Positions 1-13,385 are shown, counted from the stretch's first letter. The stretch is DNA of 64,000 nucleotides from Doris montereyensis (GCA_037039925.1 JAXRKP010000988.1:1-64000), one strand, 5' to 3'. Program-made: numbers and translations. Notes: generated from the letters alone by a model not told the origin.

Positions 1-395
1 TACATACATACAAACGTACTACATACATACATACATACATACGTACATACATACATACATACATACATACATACATACAGGTACATACATACATACATAC
101 GTACATACATACTCATACGTACGTACATACATACATACATACGACATACTACAACATACATACATAGATACGTACATACATACATACATACATACATGCA
201 TACGTACGTATATACATACATACATAACACACATACATACATACATACGTACATACATACATACATAACGTACATACATACATACATACATACATACATA
301 CGTACGTATATACATACATACATACACACATACATACATGCATACTACATACATACATACATACATACATACGTATACATACATACGCACCTACA

Positions 396-426
<31 letters not shown>

Positions 427-503
427 CATCATACATACATACATACATACATACATACGGTACATACATACATACATACATACATTACATACATACATAC
501 GTC
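1..503. repeat. tetranucleotide microsatellite (TACA/CATA)n
   Basis: About 125 imperfect units of taca/cata with cgta interruptions, cut by the left edge. Tyr/His/Thr/Met-rich open frames on both strands here are repeat translation only. Confidence 0.98.
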
Positions 504-939
504 TGTTTTTATTGATTGCCTCCTTTGAGATAATTTAGGGTTGGTGCTTTGTGTACATTGTTCTCATGCTTCATGACGTTCTTCTAGCAGTTGTCATCCA
601 TGATTCTCCTTGTGTTTTCTTTCTCTCTTCTTTGTGAATTTGGAAAACCTGACCACACCTTGCTTATATGCCAACTTATAAGATACTTTGTGCACTGAAT
701 TCCCTATTTTGTACTTTAGGCCTGTAAGTCTTTATTTACCTTCAAAAGTTTGCATATGAGGGTTGATGTATTTTTTTTATCGAAACCCCCAAGTGAACGG
801 CAGGGAGATTGGGGTGAAAGTCTGGAGACTCCATTCTGACTGTCAATGCCAATTCTTACTCGTAGGTCAGGTCAATTTCAATGCACTAGCCATTTATGTA
901 TACCTGACTTGTTTTTCATGCGTTTTGTCTCCTTCTCAG

Positions 940-1059
940 GCATCCAAAACTCAGACGGTGGTCAAACTGACCGTGGTACCTTGCCCGCCTGTCGTTGAGG
1001 TTCTCATCAAACGACCTGATGTCAAATACCAGTTGGGTTTCAGTGTACAGAATGGCGTT
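940..1059 (+). CDS. APBA1: APBA exon: PDZ1-PDZ2 linker and start of PDZ2
   Basis: The acceptor is ccttctcag and the donor gtaagt; the exon is 120 nt and phase 0 at both ends. It encodes the strand before PDZ2 and the GFSV carboxylate-binding loop. The open frame runs upstream through the intron only by chance. Confidence 0.93.
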
Positions 1060-4000
1060 GTAAGTCTTCCTTTTATTTGGTTCTTATTTTCTACACCAAT
1101 GGAGTTAGGATTTTTGAAAGTTTAACCTTGTGTGTGTGTGTGTGTGCGCGCTGACACATACAATACATATGTGTGTGTGTGTGTGTACATGATGGAGGTG
1201 GATGGATGTGAAGGTTATGTTAAGATGTGACGTATAGTTATCTTTTTTAATTTTTGACATTTTAATGTCTATTTCTGTGTCAGAGCAACGTCTACTGACA
1301 GAAACAGCAACTTGAGATTGTCTTTTTTTATGCTGTGCAGAAGAGAGAACATTTCTCTTGGCATATTGCTAAGTGTCTGCTTGCATTATCATATGCTACA
1401 TTCTATTTTGTTTGTATGGAAAGCAAGGGGTGTATAACGGACATGATTACAGCTCAGTCATTGCTGCACTGTAAGGCTGGGATTTCATCCTGCCTGCGTG
1501 TTTACAAAGCTTGCTGGTGACTTTTCTAGTGGTGAGGTCTAGTTGTGAAGGTTCTCCTCACAAGTAAAATTCAATGAAAATAACACGATTATGTCACCGT
1601 CTGTAACTAACTTTTGTAACCATCGTTATTTTCAGCTGATAAGAAAAGCAGCATTTAAATTTAAGAATTGTTTTGACTGAAAACTTAATTAATTTTGTCA
1701 AAATAAGCAATTGGAATCACTCCATAAGCAGTGCTCCTAAAAGTTTTGTTAAACCGTCTTCAAGTAAATGTTGTACAAAATAACAAAGTTGCTAGATTTA
1801 ACAATAGGAAGAAAGTACTTATCCTTATGGAGCTTCCTTCGGAGCTAGTTAAACAAGATGTCTGACATTTGGACTTGAGGTAGTGAGTTTGTGCATTTGA
1901 TAAATCCTTGTGTCACAGGATCGGATGTTGTGTGTCCTTGTGAGAGACAGTTCACGACTTTTCCTTCACTTTACATGATACGACTTTTCCTTCACTTTAC
2001 ATGAGTGAAGAAATGAGTACCAGTTATAGCTGGAAGGTCATGCCAGTGACAGACCATTGTCTCCCGTTCACGGGTGGTCTTGTCTTATGTCACCAGGTCA
2101 ACTTGACACTACGGAATCGAAAAAATAAGCTCAGTCGTTTGGATTTGCTGACTATTTTTCTCTCTTGTGTACACAGATATGCAGCTTGCTACGAGGAGGC
2201 ATTGCAGAGCGTGGTGGTGTCAGAGTGGGACATCGGATCATTGAAATCAACAACCAGAGCGTGGTAGCCGTACCCCATGAGAAGATTGTCACCTTGCTGG
2301 CTAGTTCTGTGGGAGAGGTAAGTGATGCTTTTATAACTTCCTTTTCTCCTCTTTCAGTGCTTGAGAGTTTCTTAAATTTTTAAATGGAAAAGATGCGATG
2401 GACTGAAGTCTATGGAAAAATAGCATTCGTCAAGGCGGCAACCCTGCAGACAGCGGGATAAACTGAAAGAAGAACAATGTAGGAATGAGAAGGAATCCTC
2501 CTTTGGAGTTTTGAGGTTTGATGTTTGCCTCTCAACTCACACTTATGACTTCTGCGACACTTTAGCTCCAACGCTAAGCGTTATTGAGATGAGATTTCCC
2601 TTTGCTGTGGGAAGATTGGTTGAATGAAATGAAGCATAACAGTGCAGAATGAAAATAGAGCTCTTCTTTTATAGAAATTAACTAAAGTCAATCTCACGGA
2701 CTTCTTGATCTGTGAGTTAAAAAAAAAAAAAAGGGTAAAAATCCAGAGGCCTCATCAACAAGATTGAATCCTAGACCTGGAGTTTAGTGAGTTAAAAACT
2801 TTGGGTATTGGACTCCAATCATTGTATATCGTTGTTGAAACTGTTGTAAAATGTAAGTCCTTGATATATGGGAAATGAGATTTTCCTTCCGACGATCAAA
2901 CGCACGTTTCTTCTGAGTCTATAAATATCGGAGGTCTTGAAGCAATAAAAAGTCTCCAGTCAATCACATGATCCAAACGAAAATTTCCGATTTTCTTCCC
3001 GCCGTGAAATTCTAACCTAGTAAGTCAAGGAGCGGACTTTCTACTTAAAATCTTTCAAAAAGTTCAACTCTAAGCGTTTAAGTACTGTAAGCCCATTTTG
3101 TACACGACTGATTACTTTTTTCCCATTTATTACATCCTAAAGACTAAAGTAGTAATTAAATTGTTACCCAAACAGAATAATCTTGTGTTTTTATTACATC
3201 CTAAAGACTAAAGTAGTAATTAAATTGTTACCCAAACAGAATAATCTTGTGTTTTTATTACATCCTAAAGACTAAGAAGTAATTAAATTGTTACCCAAAC
3301 AGCATAATTTTTATTATATCCTAAAGACTAAAGTAGTAATTAAATTGTTGCCCAATAGCAATCTTGTGTTTTTATTACATCCTAAAGAAGACTAAAGTAG
3401 TAATTAAATTGTTGCCCAATAGCATAATCTTGTGTTTTTATTACATCCTAAAGACTAAAGTAGTAATTAAATTGTTACCCAAACAGCATAATCTTGTGTT
3501 TTTATTACATCCTAAAGACTAAAGTAGTAATTAAATTGTTACCCAAACAGAATAATCTTGTGTTTTTATTACATCCTAAAGACTAAAGTAATAATTAAAT
3601 TGTTACCCAAACAACATAATCTTGTGTTTACAGCCTTACTCGAGGATTTATGACGTTTTTGCTTCTCTTGAATAATTACGTCTGGTGGACTTGAGTTTTA
3701 GATGTTTTCAACTTTTGTTTCTCTGCTTTAAGCTGCCACCTGAACATAGATGCTCTGGGGTATTTTTTAGCTCCCTTCTTTGAAAGATCCTTGTTAAAGA
3801 ACTGTGGAAAGCTTGAGAGTTGATCAGAAAAAAAATGTAGTTTGCCCAAAGAAAGAAGCACATATGATGAACTTGGGTCAACAAATCAGATATCATATCA
3901 TCAACTCCAGGGAATGTGAACAATTTACACCTCAACACATTTGTTCTAATTGTCATATAAACTGACGTCAAGGGACAATGCTAATTATGTTCCACCCTCT

Positions 4001-4367
4001 TCATACTTGTGAATGTCATTTTGACAAAATGTAATCTCACTTTATGAGTGGTCAGCAAGGGATGCTGACAGGGCCTACTTCTTTCATTTTCACTCTTTCA
4101 CATGTCTTTCATCTCACAATTTCCTCTTAATTCACTATGAGATCACCGGATGTGGTGGAGGTGGCAGTTAAATTCTGATGATTCAAAACAATAAACTCAC
4201 TTTAAAAAAAAACAAAAACAACACCCAACCCAAAAACATCATGTTGAAATATTGCCGTACTGACATATTATTCTGTCTTTTTTTGTCGTCGACAGATCCA
4301 CATGAAAACGATGCCGACTTCAATCTTCCGTCTCTTGACTGGCCAGGACGCGCCCCATTACCACTAG
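940..4367 (+). CDS. APBA1: Mint/X11 adaptor protein (APBA family), C-terminal part
   Basis: Three exons (940-1059, 2177-2317, 4296-4367) join in phase 0 and encode the end of the PDZ tandem of a Mint/X11 adaptor, ending at TAG 4365-4367. Visible landmarks are [13 protein letters not shown], the carboxylate-binding loop [10 protein letters not shown], then [20 protein letters not shown] and the tail [18 protein letters not shown], all nearly the same as vertebrate APBA1/2. Family members are cytoplasmic scaffolds whose PTB domain binds APP-type NPxY tails and whose PDZ domains bind synaptic membrane proteins. The PTB domain and the start of PDZ1 are not in the window, so the gene is cut by the left edge or its exons lie further upstream. 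Invertebrates usually have fewer paralogues than the vertebrate APBA1-3, so the symbol names the family. No indels are seen here. Confidence 0.93.
1129..1187. repeat. (TG)n microsatellite, interrupted
   Basis: Two TG runs separated by a short non-repeat segment, in the APBA intron. Confidence 0.95.
2177..2317 (+). CDS. APBA1: APBA exon: core of PDZ2
   Basis: The acceptor is tgtacacag and the donor gtaagt; the exon is 141 nt and phase 0. It encodes [19 protein letters not shown] and [18 protein letters not shown], the central strands and helix of the second PDZ domain. Confidence 0.95.
2780..3690. repeat. dispersed repeat copy containing a 63-bp tandem array
   Basis: The flanks (2780-3120 and 3625-3690) match 5400-5850 closely, including tttcaaaaagttca and gtaagcccattttgt. 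Between them about eight copies of a 63-bp unit (ttattacatcctaaagac...) occupy roughly 3120-3620. The second locus has a single copy, so the array expanded inside this one. Confidence 0.85.
4079..4176 (+). repeat. family D repeat, just before the last APBA exon
   Basis: It has ctttcatctcacaatttcctc then ttcactatgagatcaccgga, diverged from the family core. It ends about 120 bp before the exon acceptor. Confidence 0.65.
4296..4367 (+). CDS. APBA1: APBA terminal coding exon
   Basis: The acceptor is gtcgacag. The exon encodes [20 protein letters not shown] followed by HYH and TAG. Vertebrate APBA1 ends at the equivalent place, so this is the true C-terminus. No convincing polyadenylation signal was fixed in the following DNA. 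Confidence 0.94.
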   Translation: MHMKTMPTSIFRLLTGQDAPHYH

Positions 4368-5239
4368 CAGGTCCTACAACGAATGAGATTAACCAGAGCT
4401 AGGACTTGGGCATGGCAGATTTGGGCCCGTTTCTAGGAGGGACCCAGAAAATATGGACTTGAATTTTTTTATTAGATACAAAGCTGACTGCAAGTGCATA
4501 TCTATATATCATAATATATTTTACGTTCCAACTGATGTGGGAAGAAAGTGTGCCTGTGACAAGGGTTGATTCGCCATTTCCTTCATGTGGCCTTCCCCTT
4601 TTGATCATCTGGAAGGTTGTCTATTATTCCTGTGCATATTGATGGCATTTCATACTTTTTGTTCCGTTACTTAAATCATTCCTGTGTCCTCTGCATGTTT
4701 ATTGCTGGTTGTTTTTGTTTTTGTTTTTTTTTTATTTCCTTTTTCTTTAGTCTTTTCAAATTGCTTTTTCTCTCACTTCAACTTTCCCCCTTTGATTTAT
4801 CATGTGCTGTGTCAGATTGTGTGTGATGTTATTGAAATGGTATTTACTCTCTCTCTCTCTCTCTCTGAACTTGAAAACATAACTAACAACTCTTTTTACT
4901 CCTGTCCCTCTGACTATTTTCTGTCATTATCTGTCTTTGCTTTCTCTTATATGCTCTGTCTCAGTCTTTTCTGTCTTGTTTCCTTCATGGATGAATGTTG
5001 GACAGGGTAAATTCTTGTCAATATGGATCCCCCCCCCCCCTCTTGTTTTTTCAGTTTCTCTCTCACTTTCTCTTATTCTTTCTCTTCAACCCTATAACCA
5101 TTTCGGCTCTGGTTTGTTTTACAACGGTACTTGGTTGATAAGATTTGACTAATTACTGTTGAATAGTGTCTTCATTAGTGGAGGATCAAGTGAGTCCCTT
5201 CCCTCTATGGACGGTTGGAGTTCGCTGCTGGTGTAGGTT

Positions 5240-5343
5240 TCTGGTTCTCTCCTTTCACTTCTCTTTTCATCTTGCTGTTTTCTGTTAATTCACCCAGAGA
5301 TCACCGCATATGGTGGATTGGGGTCAATTTTAATTAAACAAAC
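5240..5343 (+). repeat. short dispersed repeat, family D
   Basis: It carries tcatcttgctgtttt...ttaattcaccc.gagatcaccgcatatggtgga. Related copies are near 4079-4176, 31096-31232, 32320-32385, 51311-51395, 51476-51618 and 56338-56455. All are plus-oriented, with no coding potential seen. Confidence 0.75.
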
Positions 5344-5399
5344 CCTGCACTCCTCTTGACAGGAACAAACTGTGCATTGATTTACATTGCCGTAATTAC

Positions 5400-5850
5400 A
5401 AATATTTATATTGTGTAGAAGTATATCGTCGGTGAAACTGTCTAAATGTGTAAGTCCATCAGATGTTGATTTGTCCTTCAAACGATTGAACGCTTGCTTA
5501 TTTCATGTTTCTTTTAAATATTATAAATATCGGAGGCCTCGGTCCAATCGAAAGACTCAGTTACGCACATAATCTTAACACAGATTTTCGTTTTTCTTGC
5601 CACCTCAAAGCTCTAACACCATAAGTAAAGGAGTGTTCTTGATTATTTGATTCTTTCAAAAAGTTCAGCTCTAACCATGTAAGTCCATTTTGTGCACAAC
5701 TGATTATTTCTTTCCATTTACCACATTCTAAAGAATAAAATAGTCATGAGATTGAAATCAAGATACATAACCACAGTGTTTGCAGTCTATACGATGATTT
5801 ATTACGTTTATTGCTTGTCCTGAAAAATTACGTCGCAGGCACGTAGGTGT
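5400..5850. repeat. second copy of the dispersed repeat, unexpanded
   Basis: Same order of motifs as 2780-3690 but with one copy of the internal unit (ttaccacattctaaagaat). It is diverged. Confidence 0.8.
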
Positions 5851-6197
5851 TTAGAACAGTTTTGCCGGCGATGTGTCAAATGTTCTTTCAGGAGCATATG
5901 TATTGAATGGAAGATTTCAAATTTAATGTATAAACGTATGAATGATTGTATATACATATATATATATATATTTGGCATGCGTATGAATGTGATATAAACC
6001 AAGATCCATCAGCTGATGACCATGTGTGACTTTGTCCATTTCAATTTATCATGGAAACTGTTACACATGATTGAAAGCTGTGTGAGAGTCCATCTTCAGG
6101 GTCGTCAATGAAGGTGACATTGAACTTAAGGACCCCAGAGTATAGCTTAGCTAGCAAAAGGGCTTGAGGTAAAACATACATACAATGACATATATGC

Positions 6198-6210
<13 letters not shown>

Positions 6211-6242
<32 letters not shown>

Positions 6243-6245
6243 TGT
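6211..6245. repeat. (TG)n/(TA)n microsatellite
   Basis: A TG run flanked by TATATA on both sides. Confidence 0.95.
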
Positions 6246-6783
6246 ATATATATATGATTTTTTTTTAATGGGTGGCACAAGAGAATATTGAATTACAGAA
6301 TTAATAGTCAAATTCTTTTGATTGAGAAAAACTGAATCAGATATACAGAAATAACAAACACAAAAATTTCTCTGGACCCTCCTTCCGTCATCCTTTCTAT
6401 ATTTGGAAGCAGCTACAGCTACCCAAAGATGTGAGAAATGGCTGTCAAACATGAAAGATGTTTTCAGTTTTTTTTTCTGATCTTCTTGTGGACATACGTT
6501 CATGATAATGTTAGTGGTTTACAAATGAGCACGGCAGGAAGTTCTCTCTTCTTTCCTTTTGTTTTTTATTTATCAAGCATTTAGTCTTGTCAAATTCCAA
6601 TGTAACAAAAAGAAAAAAACCATTCTGGTACTTGAGCAAGATTGGCTTGAACTATATTGAAAGAAAGCTGAATCTCTCTAAAACCTAAAATTTGAATGCA
6701 AATTCCATTTCTTGTCTTTATTTTCTCTCTCCTCCTCCCTATCTCTCTCCCTCCCCCTCTCTCCCTCCCCTCTCTGTTACTGT

Positions 6784-6920
<137 letters not shown>

Positions 6921-7146
6921 GTTTCTGTCTTAGGATCTGCTCCTCTCTCTCTCTTACTCTGTGTTTCTATTTTTCTCTTTTCATTTCTTCTGGAGTTTAA
7001 ATGCTGGTAATTGTATTTAATCTAACAAGCACTAGTTCGGTTTTGTGTGTTATTCAACTCCTTAGCATGTAAAAGGATTAAAAATCTTGAGTTTCTTTCT
7101 TTTTATTTAGCAACCTCTTACTCTTTTCTGCTTTTTTTTGTATTGG

Positions 7147-7260
<114 letters not shown>

Positions 7261-7601
7261 ACAAAGTCTTGTGCAAAATGTTATAAAAACGCAACCAACT
7301 ATTATTCATTTGACAGAGATCCACCTAAGACATAGTTGAGAACAAACTTTGAAAAGCAAAATGTTTATTTATAAACCTAGCAACACGTTTGAGGTTTTGG
7401 AAAAACCGTAGATCAATGTCGTTTATGATTAAAACATTTAAAAACAAATTAAAAGCTGTGAATCATTTCTTTGATATATTTCTACTTGGAAAGCACGTAA
7501 AAATCTGTTTGCTTTTAGATCCAATTTCTCATTTCTAACGTTGAAGTCAAAGTTCTAGACCTACCTTTTCCGATTTCAGTTATCTACATCTATATATGTA
7601 A

Positions 7602-8290
7602 TTTTGAGTTGGTCGTTCTTTGTTTACCAAAGGCTCTATTGCCAGTCCATTAAGAGTTACCATATTTTGCATGCATGTTCTAAATGTTCTCAATAAGTTT
7701 TCTACCAGAAACGGCGTTTTATTATTGAAAATTTAATTGTTTTCCTGTGAGTAGAATTTTCATTCATCTAAACCAACATTTTGGACATGTTTTAGTAAAA
7801 GTCGGACTAGGGCCATTCACGCTTATCTGCGTAACCTACGTATGAAATGCTAACCCCATCATCCAATAATTGTACTGCAGGTATCACCCGGGGTGTAACA
7901 GGTGTGAGATAAATAATTCTGAATTGGTCGTTCTTTGTGCGACTAAGGCTCTGTGGCCAGGCCACTAAAAGTAACCATACTTAACGTGTAGGGTCTAAAT
8001 GATCCCAAGATCGTTTTCACTCATGGCATTTTTCTATCAGAAATACTGTTTATTAATGAATATTTCATTGTTTCCCCTGCCTTTTATGAGAATTTTCATT
8101 CACCTACAGAAGTGATGTGTAAGTAAGGAAAATTTCATTCCCTGAGTCGCCTTTTTTTTTAACAGGTTTTGTTATTAAAGTTGAATTACTATCGTTCACG
8201 CCTAGCAACACAAAGTCACTATTGAGTACTAACTTGATCAAATAGTCGTATTTGATATAACTTGGGGTATAATAATATGCTCATAAATAT
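7602..8290. repeat. diverged tandem duplication of a roughly 320-350-bp unit
   Basis: Unit 1 (about 7602-7920) and unit 2 (about 7921-8290) share in order gttggtcgttctttgt, ggctctgtggccag-like, taaccata, gaattttcattca and cgttcacgc-like blocks. The roughly satellite-sized unit may belong to a satellite family, but only two units are present. Confidence 0.75.
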
Positions 8291-9924
8291 CTAATCTAGC
8301 TAATTACGTATATTCTCAAAAAGCAAAGCTTTTACATCTATAAATAGATTGTTTTTCAAAGTTTTCTGAACTTCTAGTACAATGTATTCAATATTCTGTA
8401 AATGTTTCATTTATTTGCACATGGAAAATGTTTGGTTAAACTTATTTGAACTCAGTTTATCACGCATAATTGATTGTGTTTGCTTTCATGCTATGTTGCC
8501 ATGACATTATTTTCCATCATTGCTTTTATGTTTTATTTAATTGTTTTGTATCAGTACTGGGCTTTTGCAATTACTATTACCATTACTGTTTTACATTCAC
8601 ATACGTTCTATTTTCAGTCAAATTGAAACCAAATTGTGTCGTTGTAGTTGATATTCGTACTCAAAATGTAAGGTTTCTGATATGTTGGGAATTTGTTTAA
8701 TTTTGTTTTTTTTGTAATCACTTACTGGATAGTTGCTGTTACTGTTGGCTTTGACAATACAAGTTTCAAGGCAGTTTTAAAAGAACTGATTTTACTATGC
8801 TGAGACAAGTTACAATGTTATCTTGTCAGTTGAATTGCAACTGTTTATTATTAGATTTTTGAAAGTTGTTGGTACTATTTTAATCATCTTAAGACAATCT
8901 CATGAGAGCTTGTACTTAAACGTTACTGAGCATTTAATTTAGGTTCTCAGGACAAAATAAAGAATGCAACTTGTAAGAGAAGTGTGTGAGAATTTGTTTT
9001 CTCAATTTTATTATGACTTTTCTGTTTGCTATACATTTGACTTGATATAAGGGACAGTCAAGTCATGGAAGTAAATAATTAAATGTTACACGTCCAATCA
9101 TTCATTCAATAAATTGGAGCATCTGTGCTTAGGTTGAAGTTTGTCTGTTTTGTTTTTTAATTTTACGATAACTCATAGTAATTTCATACTTTTCTGGAAA
9201 GCTTACATAGCTGCCCTATGTTTTAGTGACAAAATAGTTGTCATCCAGATGTTTACCTGATTCCTACAGAGAAACGTTTTTTATTGGGATTCTTAAGCAT
9301 TAAAAGCACAGCTGATTTTAATGGTGAGATTCGTAGCTACATGCTAAAATTTGATATTTACAAGGGCCCCTACATAATTTCCCTGGTTTTTTTTTTTTAC
9401 TTTCCTTGAAAATCATTGGGAAAGTATGATAATGTCTGTACCAGTTTCAGTGCCGTCTATTTTTTTCTTCAAGTAAATTTCCTAAGAATGTTTCTTCTTT
9501 TATCCCCTCAGTCGAATTGTGTATCCCAACGGCTATCCCAGACATATAGTCAAAGCTTTAGGTGCATGCGGTGAATTTTATTTATTAAAAAAATCTTTTG
9601 CTTGTGTTATATAATGGTCTCAAGCTGCTGCTTTGGTTTGATGGCTATTTTTATTTGTAATCATCAATGTTGCACGTTTTTGGAATGACAGGATCATAAG
9701 TCAAATAAATTTTAAAAATCAAATATAACACACCAGGGAGCTATATTATGTGTGTTCTCCTTCAAACAACGATTTAGGCTAATTAATTTTAGTGATACAC
9801 TAGGCTGTAGGTGCAAAGGCAAGTTCTGTTTTTGGAATTTTTTATCAGCGATTTTCTCAAAATGAACCAAAGTGGACTTAGGACCCTGTCATTTCAAAGC
9901 CGTATTTTTGGTAGGAAGGAGAAG
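8291..9924. other. AT-rich intergenic DNA
   Basis: I see no exon with supporting similarity, no RNA gene and no clear repeat here. AATAAA-like strings occur at about 8945 and 9106 but are too far from APBA to assign. Confidence 0.6.
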
Positions 9925-10030
9925 TGTATCCTTAATGAAGTGTATCGTAATGAGATGTATCCCTAATGAAGTGTATCGTAATGAGATGTATCCCTTATGA
10001 AGTGTAGCCCTAGTGAAGTCGAACCCTTAT
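9925..10030. repeat. small minisatellite
   Basis: Alternating gaagtgtatc and gagatgtatccc units in about six copies. Confidence 0.85.
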
Positions 10031-10972
10031 GTAAGAGTAAGAACATTATTTTAATGGCATTTACGTTTACCGTTTCAAGTTGCCCTTTTTTTGGTCATTA
10101 TTATGTTATACGGTTGTAGTAAGTAGTAGCTCTTTAAGAAACAAGGCCAGTTTATATATAGCTTACACGTTACAGGATTATTTTACTGGCTAGTGAGAGG
10201 ACACCTGTAATTTTGACATCTTTCAATGATATTTCAATAGATATTTTACTCAAACCAGTTGCACACATTCCTTAGGTTAAAAGGTAGATGCAAATGTGTT
10301 CAAAACTTTTTGTTTTGTTATGGGAAATGTGAATTAGTCAAACTGTGGGATATAATTGTATTCTTAATCACTCGTTTCTTGCCAAAATAGGCATGTCAGT
10401 TGCTTTCAGAAGTCTTTCAATTCCACCTCTTTTGTATATGGGTTTCAAAGCATCTTTATAATATGCCAAGAGGGAGATATTTTGACCTAATAAGATTAAA
10501 TAAAAAACCCGCTTTCTTTGTGGATCAAAGATTGTCATTTCGGGTTCAATTGCTGAATGCTTCTTATTTCCAATGGGAATGTGAAGGAAGGATATGGTAA
10601 ATGAAGGGGTCATTTCAGTAGTGTGCCCAAGACACAATTATGTCATTCAGAGAAAAAATGTAAAAAAAACTATGAACTTTGGCACTGTTGGTTTTGGGAA
10701 TTTGAAATTTTAAATGGCTCTAAACGTGATGTATTTTCATCATATTATTTTCACACTTTTCAGGAAGCATGATTTCCTTTTATTCCCTAGATTATCTCTC
10801 TGTTACATTTTCACGAAAATGGACATAGGCACACTATTGAACTGACCCCTTCAAATGTGGACTTACAAACGCTGCCAGTCCTTTCAGGTCTGATATTACA
10901 ACACACCAGTTTTCAAGAGATGAGATTTAAAAATAATCATTTCTGGGAGATCTTTTTTCATCTTATTATAAA

Positions 10973-10997
10973 CCCCCCCCCCCCCCCCCCCCCCCCC
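10973..10997. repeat. poly-C run of 25
   Basis: Homopolymer. Similar long C or G runs occur at about 5030, 12071, 33947, 36171, 38845 and 61831 and mark places where assembled length is unreliable. Confidence 0.97.
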
Positions 10998-11427
10998 GTC
11001 ATGTCTCATCGGAATCAATCATGGTACTTCAATATGTTATCGATTTATAATGGCTTAACTTGATGTCATTCATCTCTTTTACGGTGTAAATCGTCTTCAA
11101 TCTTTTTCATTTTAAAGTCCCATTTCAATCACCATAGTAGTAATTTTGACTAATGATGGATGGTAGAAACAACAATGATGATGACGATGATAATAAAATT
11201 GAATAATCCTGATGTCCTTTATGTGATCTGACCGTGCAATATAACCCTATATTATATATATATATATATGTATGTATACATGTATTCCGTAATATTATGT
11301 GGACAGTGGTATTAACTCTAAATTTTCAATGTGATCATTTTTACCGTTGTAGTGTGAGAGGGTTTGTCTGAATACACCCCTCTCTTAATTCCATTAAAAA
11401 CACATGTAAGGAGTAAGTAAGAATGGT

Positions 11428-11795
11428 TCTTTGTGACGTGACGGATGATTGGTCTCGCTTTGTGACTTGACAGATGATTGGCCCTGCTTTGTAATGTGAC
11501 GGATGATTGGCCCTGCTTTGTGACGTAACGGATAATTGGCCCCGCTTTGTGATGTGATGGATGATTGGCCTCGCTTTGTGATGTGATGGATGATTGGCCT
11601 CGCTTTGTGATGTTATGGATGATTGGCCTCGCTTTGTGATGTGACGGATAATTGGCCCCGCTTTGTGACTTGATGGATGATTGGCCCTGCTTTATGACTT
11701 GACGGATGATTGGCCCCACTTTGTGATGCGGCGGATGATTGGCCCTGCTTTGTGATGCGACGGATTATTGGCCCTGCTTTGTAACTTGATGGATG
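11428..11795. repeat. 29-bp minisatellite
   Basis: About twelve copies of a unit containing gctttgtgatgtgatggatg. The period is not a multiple of three, so the 133-residue minus-strand frame through it cycles all three frames and is not a gene. Confidence 0.95.
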
Positions 11796-12362
11796 TAGTA
11801 ATGATTGACCTTGTCTCTTGACATAATACTTTATGACACGACCGTTCTACTGGCAGGCGCGGCTATTAGAACACCTGACTTGTGTACAAACACCCCAAGA
11901 ACCACGTCTTATTTCTGATAGTTCATGCTGTGAAAAGCTTCTCGGTTGTGAAAGTTTCATTGTGCATGTTAATATATATATATATTGAAGCCTTGAAGCA
12001 CTTTGCTGTCAGACACCTCATTGAATAACAATCAATGTACAATCAGTTAATTAAGTGGATTCTCCCTGCCCCCCCCCCCCCCCCCGCGCCAATAATGTCA
12101 TATTATCTCTGTAGTCAATAGCAACTGCTAGGTTGTCATGGTCTAGTCATGATGTACGTTTGCATGAGAAAGTCCATGTACTTGATGTATGGCGTAGTTC
12201 ATAATATTAATATTTCAATGTTTTATCATGTTGATGTATGATGTAATAACCTTCATTATAAGTTAACCCATTTACATACTCCTTTTTAAATGTTGCCATA
12301 CTAATTGGCTGAATGCGTGTGCATGTGTGCGTGACCAAGATGTGCATCAGCATTTGTGTTAT

Positions 12363-12390
12363 CAGTGTGTGTGTGTGTGTGTGTGTGTGT
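12363..12390. repeat. (TG)n microsatellite
   Basis: Perfect TG run of about 14 units. Confidence 0.97.
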
Positions 12391-12777
12391 TCACCTCTTT
12401 GGATGAGAATGAAAGACAATTTTATTGCTTTATAACCTTGCATACTCCACAATAAATTACACCTTATATCGCCATTGACACGCTGTCACTTCAGCGATCA
12501 ACCAACAACAACAAAACAGCAACATGCATTTATACGAAAACTAAAAAAGAAAGAAAGGGAAAGACCCTTTCAAAACCATTAATTTTAATATTTTAACCCT
12601 TTGTGAGCGTATTTTAATGGAAGGATTATTGATCTCTTATGTGTATGTCTTTATTTTTCTTTTTTGTTTCAATTTCTTTTTAAATAGTTTTTTTAAATTC
12701 TGAAAAATTCACCGCTTTTTTATTATCACATTCCATAGCTATTCTGTCCTGCTTTCTTATTTGAAAATAAAGTTCTT

Positions 12778-13062
12778 TCAAGGCCACTATGACCCATAGG
12801 ACCAGAGCTTATCCTGGTTTCTGTAGCATAAAGCAGAATAGGTGATGATAATCACCTCCTAGGCATGACACTAGTTTGACACAGGTTTTTACTCTCAAGC
12901 TAGTGAGTGTACCCATTTGCACCTGGCTTGAGCGGGAAAATGCTTGTTAAATGTCTTTTTCCAGGAACTCAACATCGTACTTAGCTTTGCTAGGATTCGA
13001 ACCTCGGACCTCATGTTCCCAAGTCTGACAGCCTAACAACTTGGCCACTGATACCACTTCTT
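12778..13062 (-). repeat. tRNA-derived SINE, family B
   Basis: Read on the minus strand it has a tRNA-like head with ggttcgaa(t)cctagcaaagc (B box), then gaaagaca...aaatgggtac, ...agaaaccaggataagctctg and ggtcatagtggccttgaaag. Other copies lie at 19945-20233 (-), 47906-48153, 56731-57016 and 57352-57582 (+). Confidence 0.85.
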
Positions 13063-13129
13063 AATTGTAAGACTGAGGACAAACTTGTTACATTGTATCA
13101 GCATCTCAAATGAGCCATACTTGTCATTT

Positions 13130-13385
13130 TTCCTCATAGATTTGAAAGCATACGTACAAGCTTAAGTTTTGTCATCTTTTTCCTCATGGCTTTAAAAGCA
13201 TGCGTGCAAGCTGAAGTTTTGTCAATTCTTCTTCACAGATTTGAAAGCATATGTACAAGCTTAAGTTTTGTCAATTTTTGTTCATAGATTTGAAAGCATA
13301 CGTACTACCTTAAGTTTTGTCAATTCTTCCTCATATATTTGAAAGCATACGTGCAAGCTTCAGTTTTGTCATTTTTTGTTCATGC
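13130..13385. repeat. about 50-bp minisatellite, five copies
   Basis: Each unit has gatttgaaagcatacgtaca then agcttaagttttgtcaatt, with 10-20% divergence between units. Confidence 0.9.

Noticed and set aside
10368..10637. 89-residue minus-strand frame in the gene-poor region
   Set aside because: No recognised domain, no exon signals and AT-rich surroundings; length is within chance expectation.
11318..11719. 133-residue minus-strand repetitive protein
   Set aside because: A 29-bp minisatellite read through; the frame rotates with each unit.
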